A DNA stretch of 64,000 nt, taken from the NCBI GenBank assembly GCA_029718625.1, contig CM056376.1, positions 84,464,541 to 84,528,540 on the forward strand. Reading direction: 5' to 3'. Both the position numbers and the translations under genes were made by a program. Shown here one piece after another: positions 34,419-48,247 of this stretch. The first letter of the stretch is position 1. Every line of letters starts with the position of its first letter. This DNA is from Synaphobranchus kaupii. Its lineage: Eukaryota > Chordata > Actinopteri > Anguilliformes > Synaphobranchidae. The notes beneath the pieces are model-generated. The model saw only the letters and a list, made by a program, of their open reading frames with translations, ran no database searches and was not told the origin of the DNA.

Positions 34419-37400
34419 TTATTCCCCCTGATCAGATGGTCCATGTCTCTCTCTGTATTGCTCCATGTATGGATGGACTGCTTCCCACACCTGAAAGGAG
34501 GCATAGATGCAGGGATCAGACCCCCTTAATTCACCCCATACAGACAATTATAACTAGATATTGTCCTAAACTAATACAATACTTATAACTGGATTTATGT
34601 CCTGACCTGAGTGACCTGACTATAAAGCCAAACCTCTGTAAATCTTTTTGCTCAGTTACATACTGTCTACAATAACTGCACTTGTCCCAATCCTACACAG
34701 TAGAAATTATTTTTCACAGCACACAGTATAAACAAATCAGAAACCAAATCTGTGTTTTTCTGCATCAGCCAGAAATAGTGTGGTTTGTGAGAGGAGTGCT
34801 TGCCTTTTCCTCCCTCAGGAGTTTGTGAGCTGCCTCGATGTCAGGACTCATAAAACGGTCACAGTCCCATGGCCTGATGGGAAAATAATATCAGGAACAG
34901 TCATGAAGTATACCAGACGTTTCTTTGGAGGTCCAGAACACTGCTGTTAGTGGGTGTTTACCTGACAACTGAGCGCATGAGCTGATGGACTTCCTCCAGA
35001 GGGGGTGTGGTCTTCAGGGGTCGATGAAATTCCAGGGCTTGACAGGCAGCCAGTAACTCAATGGCCAGAACTGCCAGAAAAATATGAGGTAACAGTTGTT
35101 GTACTTTACTTAACTGTATTTATTTTTTCATACTTTAGTCAATTTATAGCAGCTTGACTGTGCCTTCTTATAAAAGATATTGGTCATAAAACTGGTTGAA
35201 TAATGTTAGTTTAGCTATCCTCTCTTTGATCGCTTGATTAAATCAGATTTGATTAGGACTTATCTCTCCCTCTTTTCTTTACGTGAGCTCACCTTGTTCC
35301 ACATGCTCCACCACTCTCAGGGCCTTCCTGGCTGCCCAGCCACCCATAGACACGTGGTCCTCAGTGGCTGCGCTGGTGGACAAGGAATCCACAGAAGAAG
35401 GGTGGCACAGTACTTTATTCTCTGACACTGGGGAGGAAAGAGCAGGGTTACTTTTGAGTGTAGTACATAAAACATTGGCACACATATACTCACCCCACCC
35501 TCACAGTGAACATGCATATATACACACACACACACAATTATTAATAGGATTGGGCTCTGACCTAAAGATGCAGCTGTACAGTGTGCAATCATAAACCCTG
35601 AGTTCAGACCCCCTTCATTGACCAAGAAGGCAGGCAGTTCGCTCAGAGATGGGTTACAGAGCCGCTCGATCCTCCTCTCACTGATGGAGGCCAGCTCATG
35701 TACCCCGATGGCCAGGTAGTCCAGAGCCTGTAGGAGTTGTGAATAAGACACATAGGGCCTGATTTATTAAAACGTTTAGCGAGTGCAAAAACTTTTAGCA
35801 CACGCAAAACTAATAGTACAACCAATGATTGGTGCAAAACAAATACCATGACCAATCATTTGTCGTGTTATTGGTTTTTTGTACTTTAATATGGTTTTCT
35901 GCATGAATAAGTATTGTAGACATTGTAGACATAAGCATTAAAAACGTACAGTATATATGCAGTCGATATGGATATCATTCATTTAATGGAAGCAGAAATC
36001 TCAGACCTTGGCTGGGTACTCCCCATGGAAATTTCCTCCTGATAGAATCAAGTCTCGTTCCGGAAAAACCAACTGGAGAAAGTGTTAAGGCTTAATTTAA
36101 AGCAAAAATTAAAACACAACCGAAACACAAAACACATCTGTGAAATGTGCATTTTTCCAAATATGCATAAAAACGCACAATGTGACTCCCATCATAATGC
36201 ATGGAAATTTAAATCATACCAAACCCTCACTGGAAATGTGTAGAGAAGAGCTAAAAGGACAGGGCATTAAAAGGATACAGGGTTGTCCGTGGCACTGTTC
36301 ATCTCAGTGGATATGATGTTCTTGACAAAAGCAATGGTGTCATTTACCACACCATGGACCTGTGAAATGTTGACAGCAGTAGTTATAATACCTTAACATA
36401 AAACTCCAAACAAAATATTTGTTTCTCAGCAGCTTGCAATGAATTAGTGTTTTTGTGTACCACTCATTTAACTCCGTAGAGCCAGCTGTAATATTCTGAA
36501 ATAAAATTTGAAACCTGTGGGCTGCAACGCAGGCTGTATGGATCCTGAACCCTCTGATGTGGTCTGTATTTCTCTGGACAGGAAATACATCACAGGAAGT
36601 GAAAAAAGAAGATGATGATACCAGCAAGGGTACTAAAACACAAACATTATATAGACTACAATCTAAACATTCTGGGGGAAATTTGTGAATGCTTTCAGAG
36701 AGTAACACAACAAAGATATACCAGACAAGAAATTGAAAATGGGTGCTTTTGATTTTGTGACCAAGCAATTAAAATAATGATAGATTTGTCACAATCCTGC
36801 ATGAAATGACTCAGTAATACAAAATGAAACAGGAATGAAAACAGATTTTCTTGTGTTTTTATGTAAATGTCTTTGGTTAACTTGCACACAGTGCACTTTG
36901 GCGATTATTTTCATGGCTATTATTGAGGAATTATATTATATTATAATTTTTTACATGATGTATGAAATCCTTATTTGATTTGTAAATATTTTCCATATGG
37001 GTGTGCTCAATAGTGTAAATACATCTGTGGTACAAACAAAATAGCCTGTGTTTGGCTAGTCTATCACCATTGACATATTTCATCAGCACTCACCTGTGAT
37101 CTCAGAGGAGAAGACATCAGAGTCCAGCACAGAGCGGAACCTCCACGCTACCTGCATCTGGCCAGGGTGCGGCCGCACTGCGTGGACATCTATGGGAGAA
37201 GGGCCAGGGTGAGCTTCATATGAGCCAATCAAAACCCCACCTCCACTCTCCACCCTAGTCACATTATCGCTGTTACAAAATGGCGTTCCAGTCAAATCCT
37301 CAGAAATCATGGCCTGTGGAACTACACAAAAAAGTTAATCCTCACTATGACAATGCTGACTGTGGTAGGGGGGGTCCTTCAAAGTGCTGCGTAATTGGCC

Positions 37401-40400
37401 ATAATATCACGCACAGAGGGAGGGCTACAGTAAGCAGACTACTCCTTTGGTCAACCGTGTGTCTGCTGTATACCTTTTTTAACTTCAGAGAGGGCAAGTA
37501 CTACTGTGAACCATCCTGGATTGACTGATGACATCGAAGGAATGGACCTACAAAGCAATTGGGCATTCAAGACTATTAGGAAGTTAAAACATGTTGGAGA
37601 TAATAAAAGTAGATGGAGTTAAAACTTGCAAACCTATGGAGCTCCCAGTTCTAGAAGTGGAATGTGTAGATGGACAACGTTTTGACCCGAACAGGGTCTT
37701 CATCCTGACAAAGACCCTCTTCGGGTTGAAACATTGCCCATATAAACATTACATTTCTAACACTGGAAGCTCAATCAATGTGAATATTTTTGTAATTACT
37801 TCCTTTCAGCTTACGATTGGGTGTGTGGGCAAAACCTTGATTGCACAATTGAGTTGAACATATTTTCAGTTCCACAAATGTACCAAAGGTAATTATCGAG
37901 TCACAATGGACATAATTGGAAGGGGCCCCACATGAGTGGGTACTTTAAGTGATTAAAAACCATTATGTATTGCTTGAGTAACGAGTCTATTCAAATAAAG
38001 CTATTGTGTACACACTTGAATCAATACACTATAGAAGCCTCCCTCACCGCTGTCGAAGGCCTTGGTGGTCCCCTTCAGCACCTCCAGGGTGAGTGCTGCA
38101 ATGATGTCAGCTTGTCTGGCAATGGCCAGGGCTCTTTCCACAGCCTCCGCACCCAGAGACGTGATCATCTGGGTCCCATTTATCAGCGCCAGGCCCTGGA
38201 AGGTGGAAGGGGAACAAAAAACTTAATCTCACCAAGACTGGAAAGTTCTCATTTGCACTGTGAATAACTGACCCACATACAATGGCTGCCAAGTTGCTCT
38301 GTCAGTAAGGTTGCGTCCCAAAAACAGGCTGAGCCCAACAGCCTTGAAAGTGCACAAATCCAGATTATGTCATTAGCTGGAGAGGGAGACTACAGAGGAA
38401 GGCCACAAGTGGCTTCATCCCCCTGGGGTTGGCTGCACAATAAAAAGAAAAATCCCATAAAAAATGGTGAACAGACTGGCAGCAACGTTGCCAGTGAAAA
38501 ACCATTTAATGAAGGGAAAAAACTGTATAAATCCTGTTATTTTATGGGATGGCCATTAAATAATCAGTTATTGCCATTATTGTATGTGAAAAAACTGAAA
38601 TGCTGTAACTGTTTTACAAACACTTTACAGTAAAAATACAGTTGATTTACAGTGTGGGTTAATGCTAGCCATGGGTTTAATAGCTTACTAGTTGTTGCTA
38701 GTGTGAGATGTGCCTCCGCTCCGATTAGAGCCTGTTAATCTATAGTATGCTGTGAGGTTTGTGGCATGGGAAAAAGTAACTGGTTTACAGGAGTATGCAC
38801 GCTTCAGCTGCTCTGTTTCTTGTGCAGGTGTCCCAGCAGGGACATGAGATCATAGTACAATTGGCATTTCCACAATGGGAGGAAGAGGGGAGAAGACCCT
38901 CATTCCCCAGAACACACGCACACACACGCATACAACACATTTAGCCATCACCAACGTGTTTGAGAGAGAACTGTGGTTTACCTCTTTCGGCTTCAGAGAC
39001 AGGGGTTTCAGTCCATGAGCCTCCAGCACCTGAACAAAGTGGAAATGATTGTAATCAAAAAATGGTCATCACAAAGAAATCATCTTGAAAGTCATATTCA
39101 GAATATGCATGGTGCAGTGGTCGGATGGAGTATTGTAACTTATCAAAGATGTGTTTGTCTACATAAGTGTCTGGATTACAGAGTGGCCACCACAGAAATC
39201 TGGAGAAATTATTAAAAAAGTTAAATCATAAGATCACACGCTGTCATACAAAGTAACTTATTACTATCACTATATTATGGGGGAGTAAATGCAGTTTCTC
39301 TCTTCTTAGGGGGGTGGGGGGGGGGGGTCTCTTGGTGGTGGGGTGGGCCAGTCGTCTATCTGGCCAGACCTTATTTGGGCAAACAAAGGGAATTGTGGAA
39401 TGTTGAAGGCCTGCTCATGATTGCATTTAAGGGACATTTCAGGAGAATCGGCTTAACATTTCTCCTGGTACCATAGTCCTTTCGTACAAGTATTTTGGGC
39501 ATACATAGCATTTTTTGATTGTCTTGTCTTATAAATAAAATATTTACCTTTTTCCATCATTGAAACTGTTATCCATGGTTATTGCCAACTCTCATATTGT
39601 GTCATAATAAACAGTTTTCCCTTTTTCAGGGCATCCAAGATACGTGGTTCGCTTGTCCGCTGACCGGGGTGTACATCTCTGCGAGAACCAATCACTGTAT
39701 TGGTCTCATACGCGGTTTAGGGGTAACACCGTTAACGGGTTGCTCACTGGGCTTATGATAGTTTCACGAGCTGGATGTGCAGCTGCTCCGGGATAGCTGT
39801 TCGAGTCAGTGTCCAGATCCTAGTGTTATTTCCTAAAATAATAGAGGGGTCATAGTCCGGGATATTTAGGTAGTCTCACTAATCAGATGGAGTAACCTTA
39901 GTTAGGGGTCAATGGGTAGCTCATACTTGTCAATCCTCAAGTTTTCCTGGGAGACTCCCGAAATTCATTGCCTTCTCCCGATGTCCTCCCGATTTTACAA
40001 TTCTCCCAGATTTCTCCTATTTTCCAGACAAATTTTCACAAACATTTTTGCAGTTGTTATCACAGCCTGTCTGTGCAGCGTGTAAGCCCTACGACAATGC
40101 AGCTATATTACGTGTCGTCTCCATGGTTATATGTTCACGAAGAGACTATGGTTGTGTCCAAATCGGCACCTTTCCATACTATTAGGTAGGCTTGTTGAGT
40201 AGACAGGACAAGAAAGTCAATAAGTAGGTGAAAGTTTCTCTAAATATAGTATACTAAAAACCCCCGTATGATACACTTACTTCCAGGGTTTCGCTGAGTA
40301 TATTCGGGAGCACACTTTAAGAAGTACACAAAAATTTTGGTCATGTAAATATGACGTAAAGCTTTGTTTATAGTATGACGTTTTAAAAAACGAGGCACAG

Positions 40401-43400
40401 CTTCACTGACGTTTTCAAAAACAACACAAACAACAAGTGACATGGCTGCGCAAGGGTGGGACGTCTTACGAAACTTCCACAGTACGGTCCATTGGAAAAT
40501 AGTATTGAGGATATTTCTTTGCGTGCTGCACATCACGGCTAAACAGTGCACATTAAACAGCACACATCTGCCAGTGCACTGTACACAGGAGACAGGACAC
40601 AGTAGATAGGGCTCTGATTCGGACACATCCTCACTGTTCTGGTGTGACTGGTGTAATGGAAAGAGAAATGGCAATTTTAAAAAAAAAGAAAGAAATACTC
40701 TTGTAAATTTCAAAGTTACTCTGGAAAGAAGAATTTCCATTTCTCACGGAGAGTTTCAAAGGACATTTACAAAAAGGGTGTTTTGTAAAATCTGCCGAAC
40801 AGATTTTTCCATCAAGCACGGGGGTTACAGCGACATTAATTGCCACCACAACCCCACAACACCCCCACCTCCTTTGGAAAATCTCCCTATCTCTCAGGTT
40901 AGGTCCCATGGTTGGCAAGTATGGGGTAGCTGTTAGTTTCGATACCCGGATATTGTTCTGGTTAAAATTGCTTCTTCATGGTGCAGAATCAGTTAATATG
41001 GTGTAGATTGTATTTGCAGCTATTGTGCAGTAAGGAGCATTAACTGTACTCTTAGCGGATCTACCCCTGAATGTTGAGTTTGTCATAATAAACTTACATA
41101 TTTGGCATTGCTCCAGCCAGTCACTGGTGACCACATCTTCCCCTCCCCCACCAGCCCCAGGGCCAGGTGGGACAGGGGGGCGAGGTCTCCACTGGCACCA
41201 ACTGTCCCCTTCTCAGGAATAAAGGACAGGCAGGATGCTGTTGAAAAAGGATGGGTGTCATTCCACAGAATCTACACTACAACCCCTGGCAAAAATTATG
41301 GAATCACCACACTTGGAGGATGGTCACCCAGATTTTCTACTTCGTAGCAAATAAACAAATCACAGATATGACAAAAAACTATTTTTGTTTAATAGTTGAA
41401 CATTCTGGCTTAGTGAAACATACCTCAAACCAATTAAATTATTTTAATTAATGGCATATTTTCCATATCAAGTAGAGGAAAAAATTATGGAATCACCTTT
41501 GCAATTTTTCACCTTTGTAATTTGCATTTCTAAAACAAATACTGACACAAGTCTAAAAATGCAAATTAGTCTGCAGTTAAGAGATTGCTTACAGACCTTA
41601 ATGAGCTGTTGGACTTGGCTAATTGAAATGAATCATGGCCCCAACAAGAGAGTTGTCAATTGAAACAATGGAAAAGATTATAAAACTCCTTCAAGAAGGA
41701 AATCCAACACGAAGTGTGGCAAAAGATGTAACTTGTTCCCTGCTAGTATAAACAAAATATGAAGGTTATAAAAGGAAAACATACGGGTACACCAAGGAAG
41801 ATGTCAAAGCATCAGGACAGAAAACTCAAAGCAATATGCCTTGAAAATAGAAAATGCACAACAAAACAAATGGGCGGAAACAGGAGTCAATGTTTGTGAC
41901 AGAACTGTAAGAAATCAGCTGAATGAAATGGGATTTACAAATAGAAAAGCCAGACGAAAACCAGCACTAACACCTAAACAGAAAAAAACAAGGTTACAGT
42001 GGGCTAAAGAGAAGCGTGGATGGAGTGTGGATGATTGGATGAAAGTGATATTCAGTGATGAATCACAAATCTGCATTGGCCAAGGAGATGATGCTAGAAC
42101 TTTTTTCTGGTGCCATTCTAATGAAACATATAAAGATGACTGCCTGAAAAAGACAATCAAATTTCCCCAGTCATTTATGATATGGGGTTGCATGTCAGGT
42201 AAAGGACCAGGGGAGAAGGCAATCATTACCTCAACATCAATGCACAGGTGTACATTGAAATTTTGGACACTTTTCTCATTCCATCAATAGAAAATAGTTT
42301 TGGGGATGATGAAGTCATTTTTCAGGATGATAATGCATATTGGCACAGAGCAAAGAGTGTTAAAGCTTTTCTTCAGCAAAGGCATATCAACTCAATGACA
42401 TGGCCAGCAAACAGTCCGGATCTCAATCCGATTGAAAATTTTAAAAAAAATTGGTCCATGACAAGGCTCCATCCTGCAAAGCTGATCTGTCAACCGCTAT
42501 TCGTGAAAGTTGGAACCAGCTTGATGGAGAATATTGTTTTTCATTAGTGAAGTCCATGCCTCAAAGAATTCAGGCCATCATAAAAGCCCGAGGAGGAGCA
42601 ACAAAGTACTAATTGTGATTTTTTTGTTGATGATTCTATAATTTATTGAGTGATTCCATATTTTTTTCCTTTACTTGATCTGGAAAAAAAATATGCCATT
42701 AATTAAAATAATTAAATTAAATTTGTTTGAGGTATGTTTGACAAAGCCAGAATGCTCAGCTATTGAACAAAAATTGTATTGTGTCATATCTGTTTGTTTA
42801 TTTGCTACAAAGTAAAAAAGCTGAGTGAACATCCTTTAAGTGTGGTGATTCCATAATTTTTGCCAGGGGTTGTATAACAGAGCGTTGTCAGGAAACTTTG
42901 GAGTCAGACCCAGGGTTACCATTGAAAGCCTCTATAATCGCGTGGAGGGTTTCCAAGGAGATGCCGCTGTGCCCTTTGGCCAGGACGTTGATCCTCAGAG
43001 CCAGAAGCATCCTGGTTCTCTCATGGCTCAATGGACTGCCCACACCTGCTCTCAATGGATCCATTAAAAGAGAAAGGGAAAAGCAGTACAGTCAGTTTTA
43101 TTTACACGCTTCAACCTGAATAGTCTGTTTGCACATGCCACATTCACAGTTTTATTTGAAATATATAGTAATTCTGCATTAGAATTTGTCATGTCAGTAA
43201 TATGTCATGTTTAAATAGAGAGGGGAACAGGTGAGGAGGCTAATTGAATAATGAAATAGAGTGAGGATTGTGTGTGAGAGGGAGAGTGATAGGCTGACTA
43301 ATAAGGGGCGAAAACAAGGAACTAAACGGGGACCACGCCCAGCCTGCAACGAACACAGAAACGAGACGAACGGTAAACTGAATAGCATGACATGAAACAA

Positions 43401-44197
43401 GAGGAATGGGAAGACGAAGGAAACGAAAGGGAGGTGGACTGGAGGGAAACGGCGGATGTAACAGGGGTAGAAGTGCTTACCTGCTGCATGGGAGCAGATC
43501 AACTTTTCCTGTAGCTCCCTAGGGCCAGAGATGAAAATAAGATCATAAATGAACAGTTTGATCATTCAGAGCTGAGCAGACACTTTGCTTTCAGCTCCTT
43601 TTCTTTATTGTGGTTTTTTCTCTCATCTGACTTTCCTGTACAACAACACAGTTTTCTCCCTGTATGAAAATCACATTCTTTTCACTGAAACATGCCACAT
43701 ATAATAAATGCTGTACCTAAACAATCAATATGAATGTAGACCAGGAAATGGTAGGTCTAGTGACAACTTACTTGAGTTTGTCCTTTGTTACGATTATATT
43801 GGCATGTTTTCCAAAACCTGTGTTGATTCCATAAACAACTGAAAGATAGAATAAGAGGTTGCCAAAAGAATTTAAGTACAAATTGACCAGTCATCAATAA
43901 TTAAATAGGCTATGTGAACATTTATGAAGTTCTTTTACCTTTATTTTGTGTAATAATATTATCAACTACTTCTCTTGACCGTTTCACTCCTTCCTCTGCC
44001 TCTGTGGTCAGCTAAAACACAAATTACCATTTTATTAATGTGTGCAAGTGAAACTGATTCATTACAAAGCAAGTCAAATATACTGTATTTCACTTTTTAC
44101 CTTTTTATAAAACAATGTCTACCTTTATCTTGAAGAGCCCTTTCCCCAAGCTAAACAGGTCTGTTGTAGTGAGACTGTTTCCATCCAAGGAAATACA
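34419..44197 (-). CDS. hal: histidine ammonia-lyase copy 3, intact core
   Basis: Exons 5' to 3' on the minus strand: 44123-44197, 43939-44011, 43772-43838, 43481-43518, 42920-43045, 41098-41237 (MIO loop), 38982-39029, 38048-38195, 37094-37189, 36515-36573, 36279-36359, 36007-36072, 35562-35727, 35293-35427, 34962-35070, 34804-34873, 34419-34490 (stop 34419-34421). I see no change in exon length, splice site or reading frame relative to copy 2, so the predicted 522-codon core is the same. The possible 25-bp upstream exon is at 44324-44348. As in copy 2, the start exon is unplaced, and the penultimate exon uses a GC donor. The differences from copy 2 that I found all lie outside exons, in the Tc1 element and the LTR-like fragment. 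Confidence 0.88.
39922..40923. mobile_element. 1-kb hAT element in hal copy 3 intron
   Basis: Same insertion as at 12065 and 25998. Confidence 0.85.
41280..42872 (+). mobile_element. Tc1-like transposon in hal copy 3 intron
   Basis: Same insertion as at 13432. It has AACAGTCCGGATC where copies 1 and 2 have AACAGTCTGGATC, giving SPDLNPIEN, the family's usual sequence, as in copy 4. Confidence 0.9.
43193..43463 (-). mobile_element. LTR-like fragment in hal copy 3 intron
   Basis: Same fragment as at 15345, with a few substitutions, one of which (CTGAATA) is shared with copy 4. Confidence 0.5.
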
Positions 44198-46172
44198 CTG
44201 TTGAAGCAGTCAAATCCACAAGTCCTATTTTAGAAATGGTGTATTAATTAAAAGCTAAAGCACTATAGACATAAATAAACACGCCTACAGTATTATGAGA
44301 ACAGTGATTCTGTATAAACTCACTTCTTGCGGACATGGGATTGTATCTCTGATACATTTGTTAAGGACAATTGCATCACACGCAATAACATTTCACAAAA
44401 TGACCAGTCAATGTTTGACTCAAACATATTCAGTGATTGACAGAAAGGATACAAACCCATGGCTCTTTGGGGGGTTTAATAAAATCCAGAAGTTTGAAGT
44501 CTCTAAAAACTGCAAGTGAAGAACAATGTGTTCATTTTATTTTGTTTACGTAAAAAAGATACTTTCATTTTCAGTGTCACATGATTAACTAAGGGGTATC
44601 CAGGATTGGTCCTAGAAAAAAAGACATATGTAAAAACACAAGCTCTCAAAAGTGGCCCGTTTCAGTTAACTCAATACACATTGTGAACAAAACAGGTTCT
44701 GTAACTATGAGATTCTCTTATTCCAGGTCCCTTTTCTCCACTGAGTTGCAAAATGAAGGTCAAGCTGTCACAGTGAGACTGCTTACATGGCCATTAAGTA
44801 AATCATAAAGTGAGTGAGTGAAACTACTATGCTTTATCCATGCCCTCACAAGTTCAGCCAAGCCAGAGAAAAAAAGGCCACCTTTATAGATGAAAAAAAA
44901 AACACTTTAACACCAATTAAAGTATGATATTCAATAGCACAAGTATGGAGATACTTGCTATACAAGAAGGATACAACAGCTACCTATTACACCTATAGTT
45001 TGTACAAAAAGACTATCAAATGTTATGTCGTGGTGCAAGTTCTGATTAGAAAAATAAGAGTGGATCCTGCATTCAGATCATACTATGGACAGACACTTCT
45101 TAATCTGTATTATTCTAAAGTAGTTACAGAATCACTAATCAATATCAAAACAAAAATACATCCCTCTTCCATGCCAATCCCACAACAACTACAACCTATA
45201 ACCACCAAACTTCATGCTCACAATGTGTACACATAGGGCTACAGTATATGTGCACATGCCTACTATTAATGGCTTATTATACCACCATGGTTCATATAAC
45301 AGTCAAGACTGTGTGTGGCAATTATTAATGTACAGGTAAGTTACTAGCGTACATGCAGTAGGTTCTCTTTCTCCGGACACCTTCTCAGACCAAAGCACTT
45401 GCCAAATTCCCCATGTCCGATACTACATACAAACAACGACATGAATTAGTAGTAGGTTCCTGTTTCTCTCTAGTTTTGTTTATGTATATATTTGTTTTGA
45501 AATCACAAATTAAAGTGAAATGCTTAAAGATTAAAATATTTGTCCCAGCAAATTTAATTCAGAATCACAAATATAAGTTAAATATTTGATTTATGTCATT
45601 TTCTGGATAATTTTATCTCAATAATTATAGTAAAATATATAAAATAATATATATTAATATAAGATTTACAAAAGTTAATATCTTGTTTGTGTTTATAAAT
45701 GAAAACTGGAAATATAGATTACATATTTTCAAAAGCTTATATACATTTGTGAATAAAGACAAAATAAGGAAAAATATTTAGTAAAATCAATTTGCAAATG
45801 GAACTTCATACCTTTCACCTTATCTCTTTCAAACCTCAGACCAATGCAGGTATTACTCAACTGTTTCACCAGAGAGCTTATCCAAAGATGAAGTGCTGAA
45901 CCATAATATCATGTCTACTATACATATATATATAGTCTTATAGGTCAGGTGACATGCAGAAAAGGAAACACCCAGTTTCTGGGAGTGACCACAGGCTACT
46001 TCTGTAGCATTTTTCCTGGTGTTTTTTTAATCCAGCAATAAGCATGAACACATTAGAAAGGTTTTTTTACCTGTGACACAGGTTATACAGGGTGCAAAGA
46101 ACCATTGTAGTTTGAAATGCAGCTGCTAACAAAGGAAGAGAAACCTCAACCACGGGTCCTTACTGACAAATG
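44198..46172. other. region 5' of the recognised hal exons, copy 3
   Basis: Near-identical to 16350-18324; no start exon or promoter recognised. Confidence 0.4.
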
Positions 46173-46667
46173 TGTTACAATCTCTGTTCCTCTCAGTCCC
46201 CGTCCCCATTTGTGCTCTGTGTTTTACCCTTTCCCTCACGTCTCTTGTCTTGTTTTTACGTTTTCCGGTTTGTCTTCCTCGTGGTGCAGGCTGGGCATGG
46301 CTTCCCTCTTTGTTGTTACTAATTCTCTCTCGCACTTCCTCCGCCTATCACAATCCTTTCCCTGCTTGCATTCCTCACGCTCTCTTCTCCGTTTAATCAC
46401 TCTCGCATACATTCTCACACTGCATGCATTCATTAGCTCATTAACTCTCCTATATATTCTCCCGGTCTTTGTTGTCCAGTGCCAGTTCGTTGAGTCTTGT
46501 TGTTGTAAAAACTCTAGTCTTGTCTGGTCTCGTATCTATAGTCATAGTCTTGTTTTGTCTTGCTTAATCTACAGTCATAGTCTTGCTTTGTCTAGCGTAC
46601 TAACGCTTCATAGTCTTGCTTCGCCTAGCCAAATAACGCTTCATAGTTTTGTTCATGCTTTGCTGAA
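46173..46667 (+). mobile_element. LTR-like fragment cut at the unit 3/4 junction
   Basis: Same as 18325-18819. Confidence 0.5.
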
Positions 46668-46672
46668 GGTGG

Positions 46673-46708
46673 TGGTAGCCTACTGCCCTACCCTTCTGTA
46701 GGCTACCA
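46673..46708. repeat. unit-junction inverted repeat
   Basis: Fourth occurrence of the 11-bp arm hairpin. Confidence 0.85.
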
Positions 46709-47031
46709 GTTTGCTCTTGGCTACTGGTGGTGTGTGTACTACAAACTGTGACTACAAACCATAGATACAAACCATACAACTAGGTATATGAATTATGCAG
46801 CAATGAGATAGTTTAAAATACAAGCGTCACCTCGTGGCCTTGTCCGGTATTAATCTTTGGCTGAGAACGTCAGAATGTGTGTTTAGATCTATTTGTATAC
46901 AGTCTATGGTTAAGATGTAGCTTTCATTTCATTTGCATTTATCAAATGTCCTACTAATATCCTAACGGGTGGTACATCATTAATTAAAATGTCATTGCAT
47001 TGAAAATTTGTTTAAAAGATGCAAAATAATG

Positions 47032-47794
47032 TGTTACGTTTCTGTCATGTTTATGCCACGTTTCATGTTTAGTTTGTCACAGTTTATTTTCGGTTCATGT
47101 CATGCTTGTGTTCTGTTTATGTTACGATGCAGTTCATTGGTAGCATACACATTTCCATGTTTTTCCGCAGCCTTGCATTCGTGCTGTTTTCCCTCTCTCT
47201 CTTGCTGTCACTCACACTTCCCTAATTGTTTCATTTTCCTGTGTCTATCTAGTCTATTTACTAGTCTGCACCTGTCTACACCTGCATATAAGATCAGTGT
47301 TCATGTCATGTCTTTGCGAAATTGTTGCCTGTTAGTTATCTACTGTCACTTTTGAGCGTTTACCTTTGTCTGACTACCGTTATAAATCAAGCCTGTTTAC
47401 TGACCATCGTTACTGCCAGCCTATCGTATCTACTGCCTGTTTTTGACCACGAGTTTTGCCTGCTGTCTGTTTTGTACCTCTGCCCCGCGGATAGGACTTC
47501 GGTCTGACTCCTGCAACGCCCCACGACCAACGAACTCTGCTTTACCCCTGAATTGTACTTCTGCTCCGCTGACAGCTACTCGGGTTTTGAACTTGTGCAT
47601 GGATACTGATTTCGAGACTGCTTTCTCCTTTTGTACTGTATTTTTGGTTATTGGCTGGATTTATTGGTTTTTGGACTTTGCTTGTGTGACTACGATTTCT
47701 GGATTTCCCTATAATAAAGTCCTTGCAGACATTTATTATTACGTTTGTGTTCTGAGTCGTGCATTACGGGTCCAACCCGCACACATCCGTCTCA
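47032..47794 (+). mobile_element. solo LTR, spacer 3
   Basis: Same insertion as at 19184. Confidence 0.88.
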
Positions 47795-48143
47795 TAATGG
47801 TGCTGATGAAAGAGTAATGAGCAGTGGTTGGGTTCAAAATTCTCATATCAGGATTCACAACCTTGGCGATTCACAATCCGCTTTAATCTTTATATATCCA
47901 TATTTGCTTTGAAAAGGTATAATTGGTAGGGTATAAATGTAACTGGATATTGAAACAAGGAAAAGGGAAATGAACAAATGTTAAGCAGTAAATTCATGAT
48001 CATATTTACGATTTATTATTATTATTATTATTATCAGCTGAAAATTATATGCAGGCAAATGATAATGATAATTAAATGCAAAAATAATTGATTAAATGAG
48101 ACTTAAAGTGCCAGATTGATACAAATTTAATTACTAGAAATAC

Positions 48144-48247
48144 CCCCTATGGAAAAAGAATATGCTGCAGTATATTATAAATATATCAAAATTATCTTCA
48201 TAATATATTTAAAATATACTGCAGTATATTACATTTCCATATGGGAC
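48144..48247. mobile_element. 104-bp MITE in hal copy 4 3' region
   Basis: Same insertion as at 20299 with minor substitutions. Confidence 0.75.

Larger units (their letters stand above)
32749..46672. repeat. tandem unit 3 (segmental duplication)
   Basis: 13,924 bp, nearly identical to unit 2. Differences cluster at about 42416-43385, where several sites match unit 4 instead. Confidence 0.95.
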
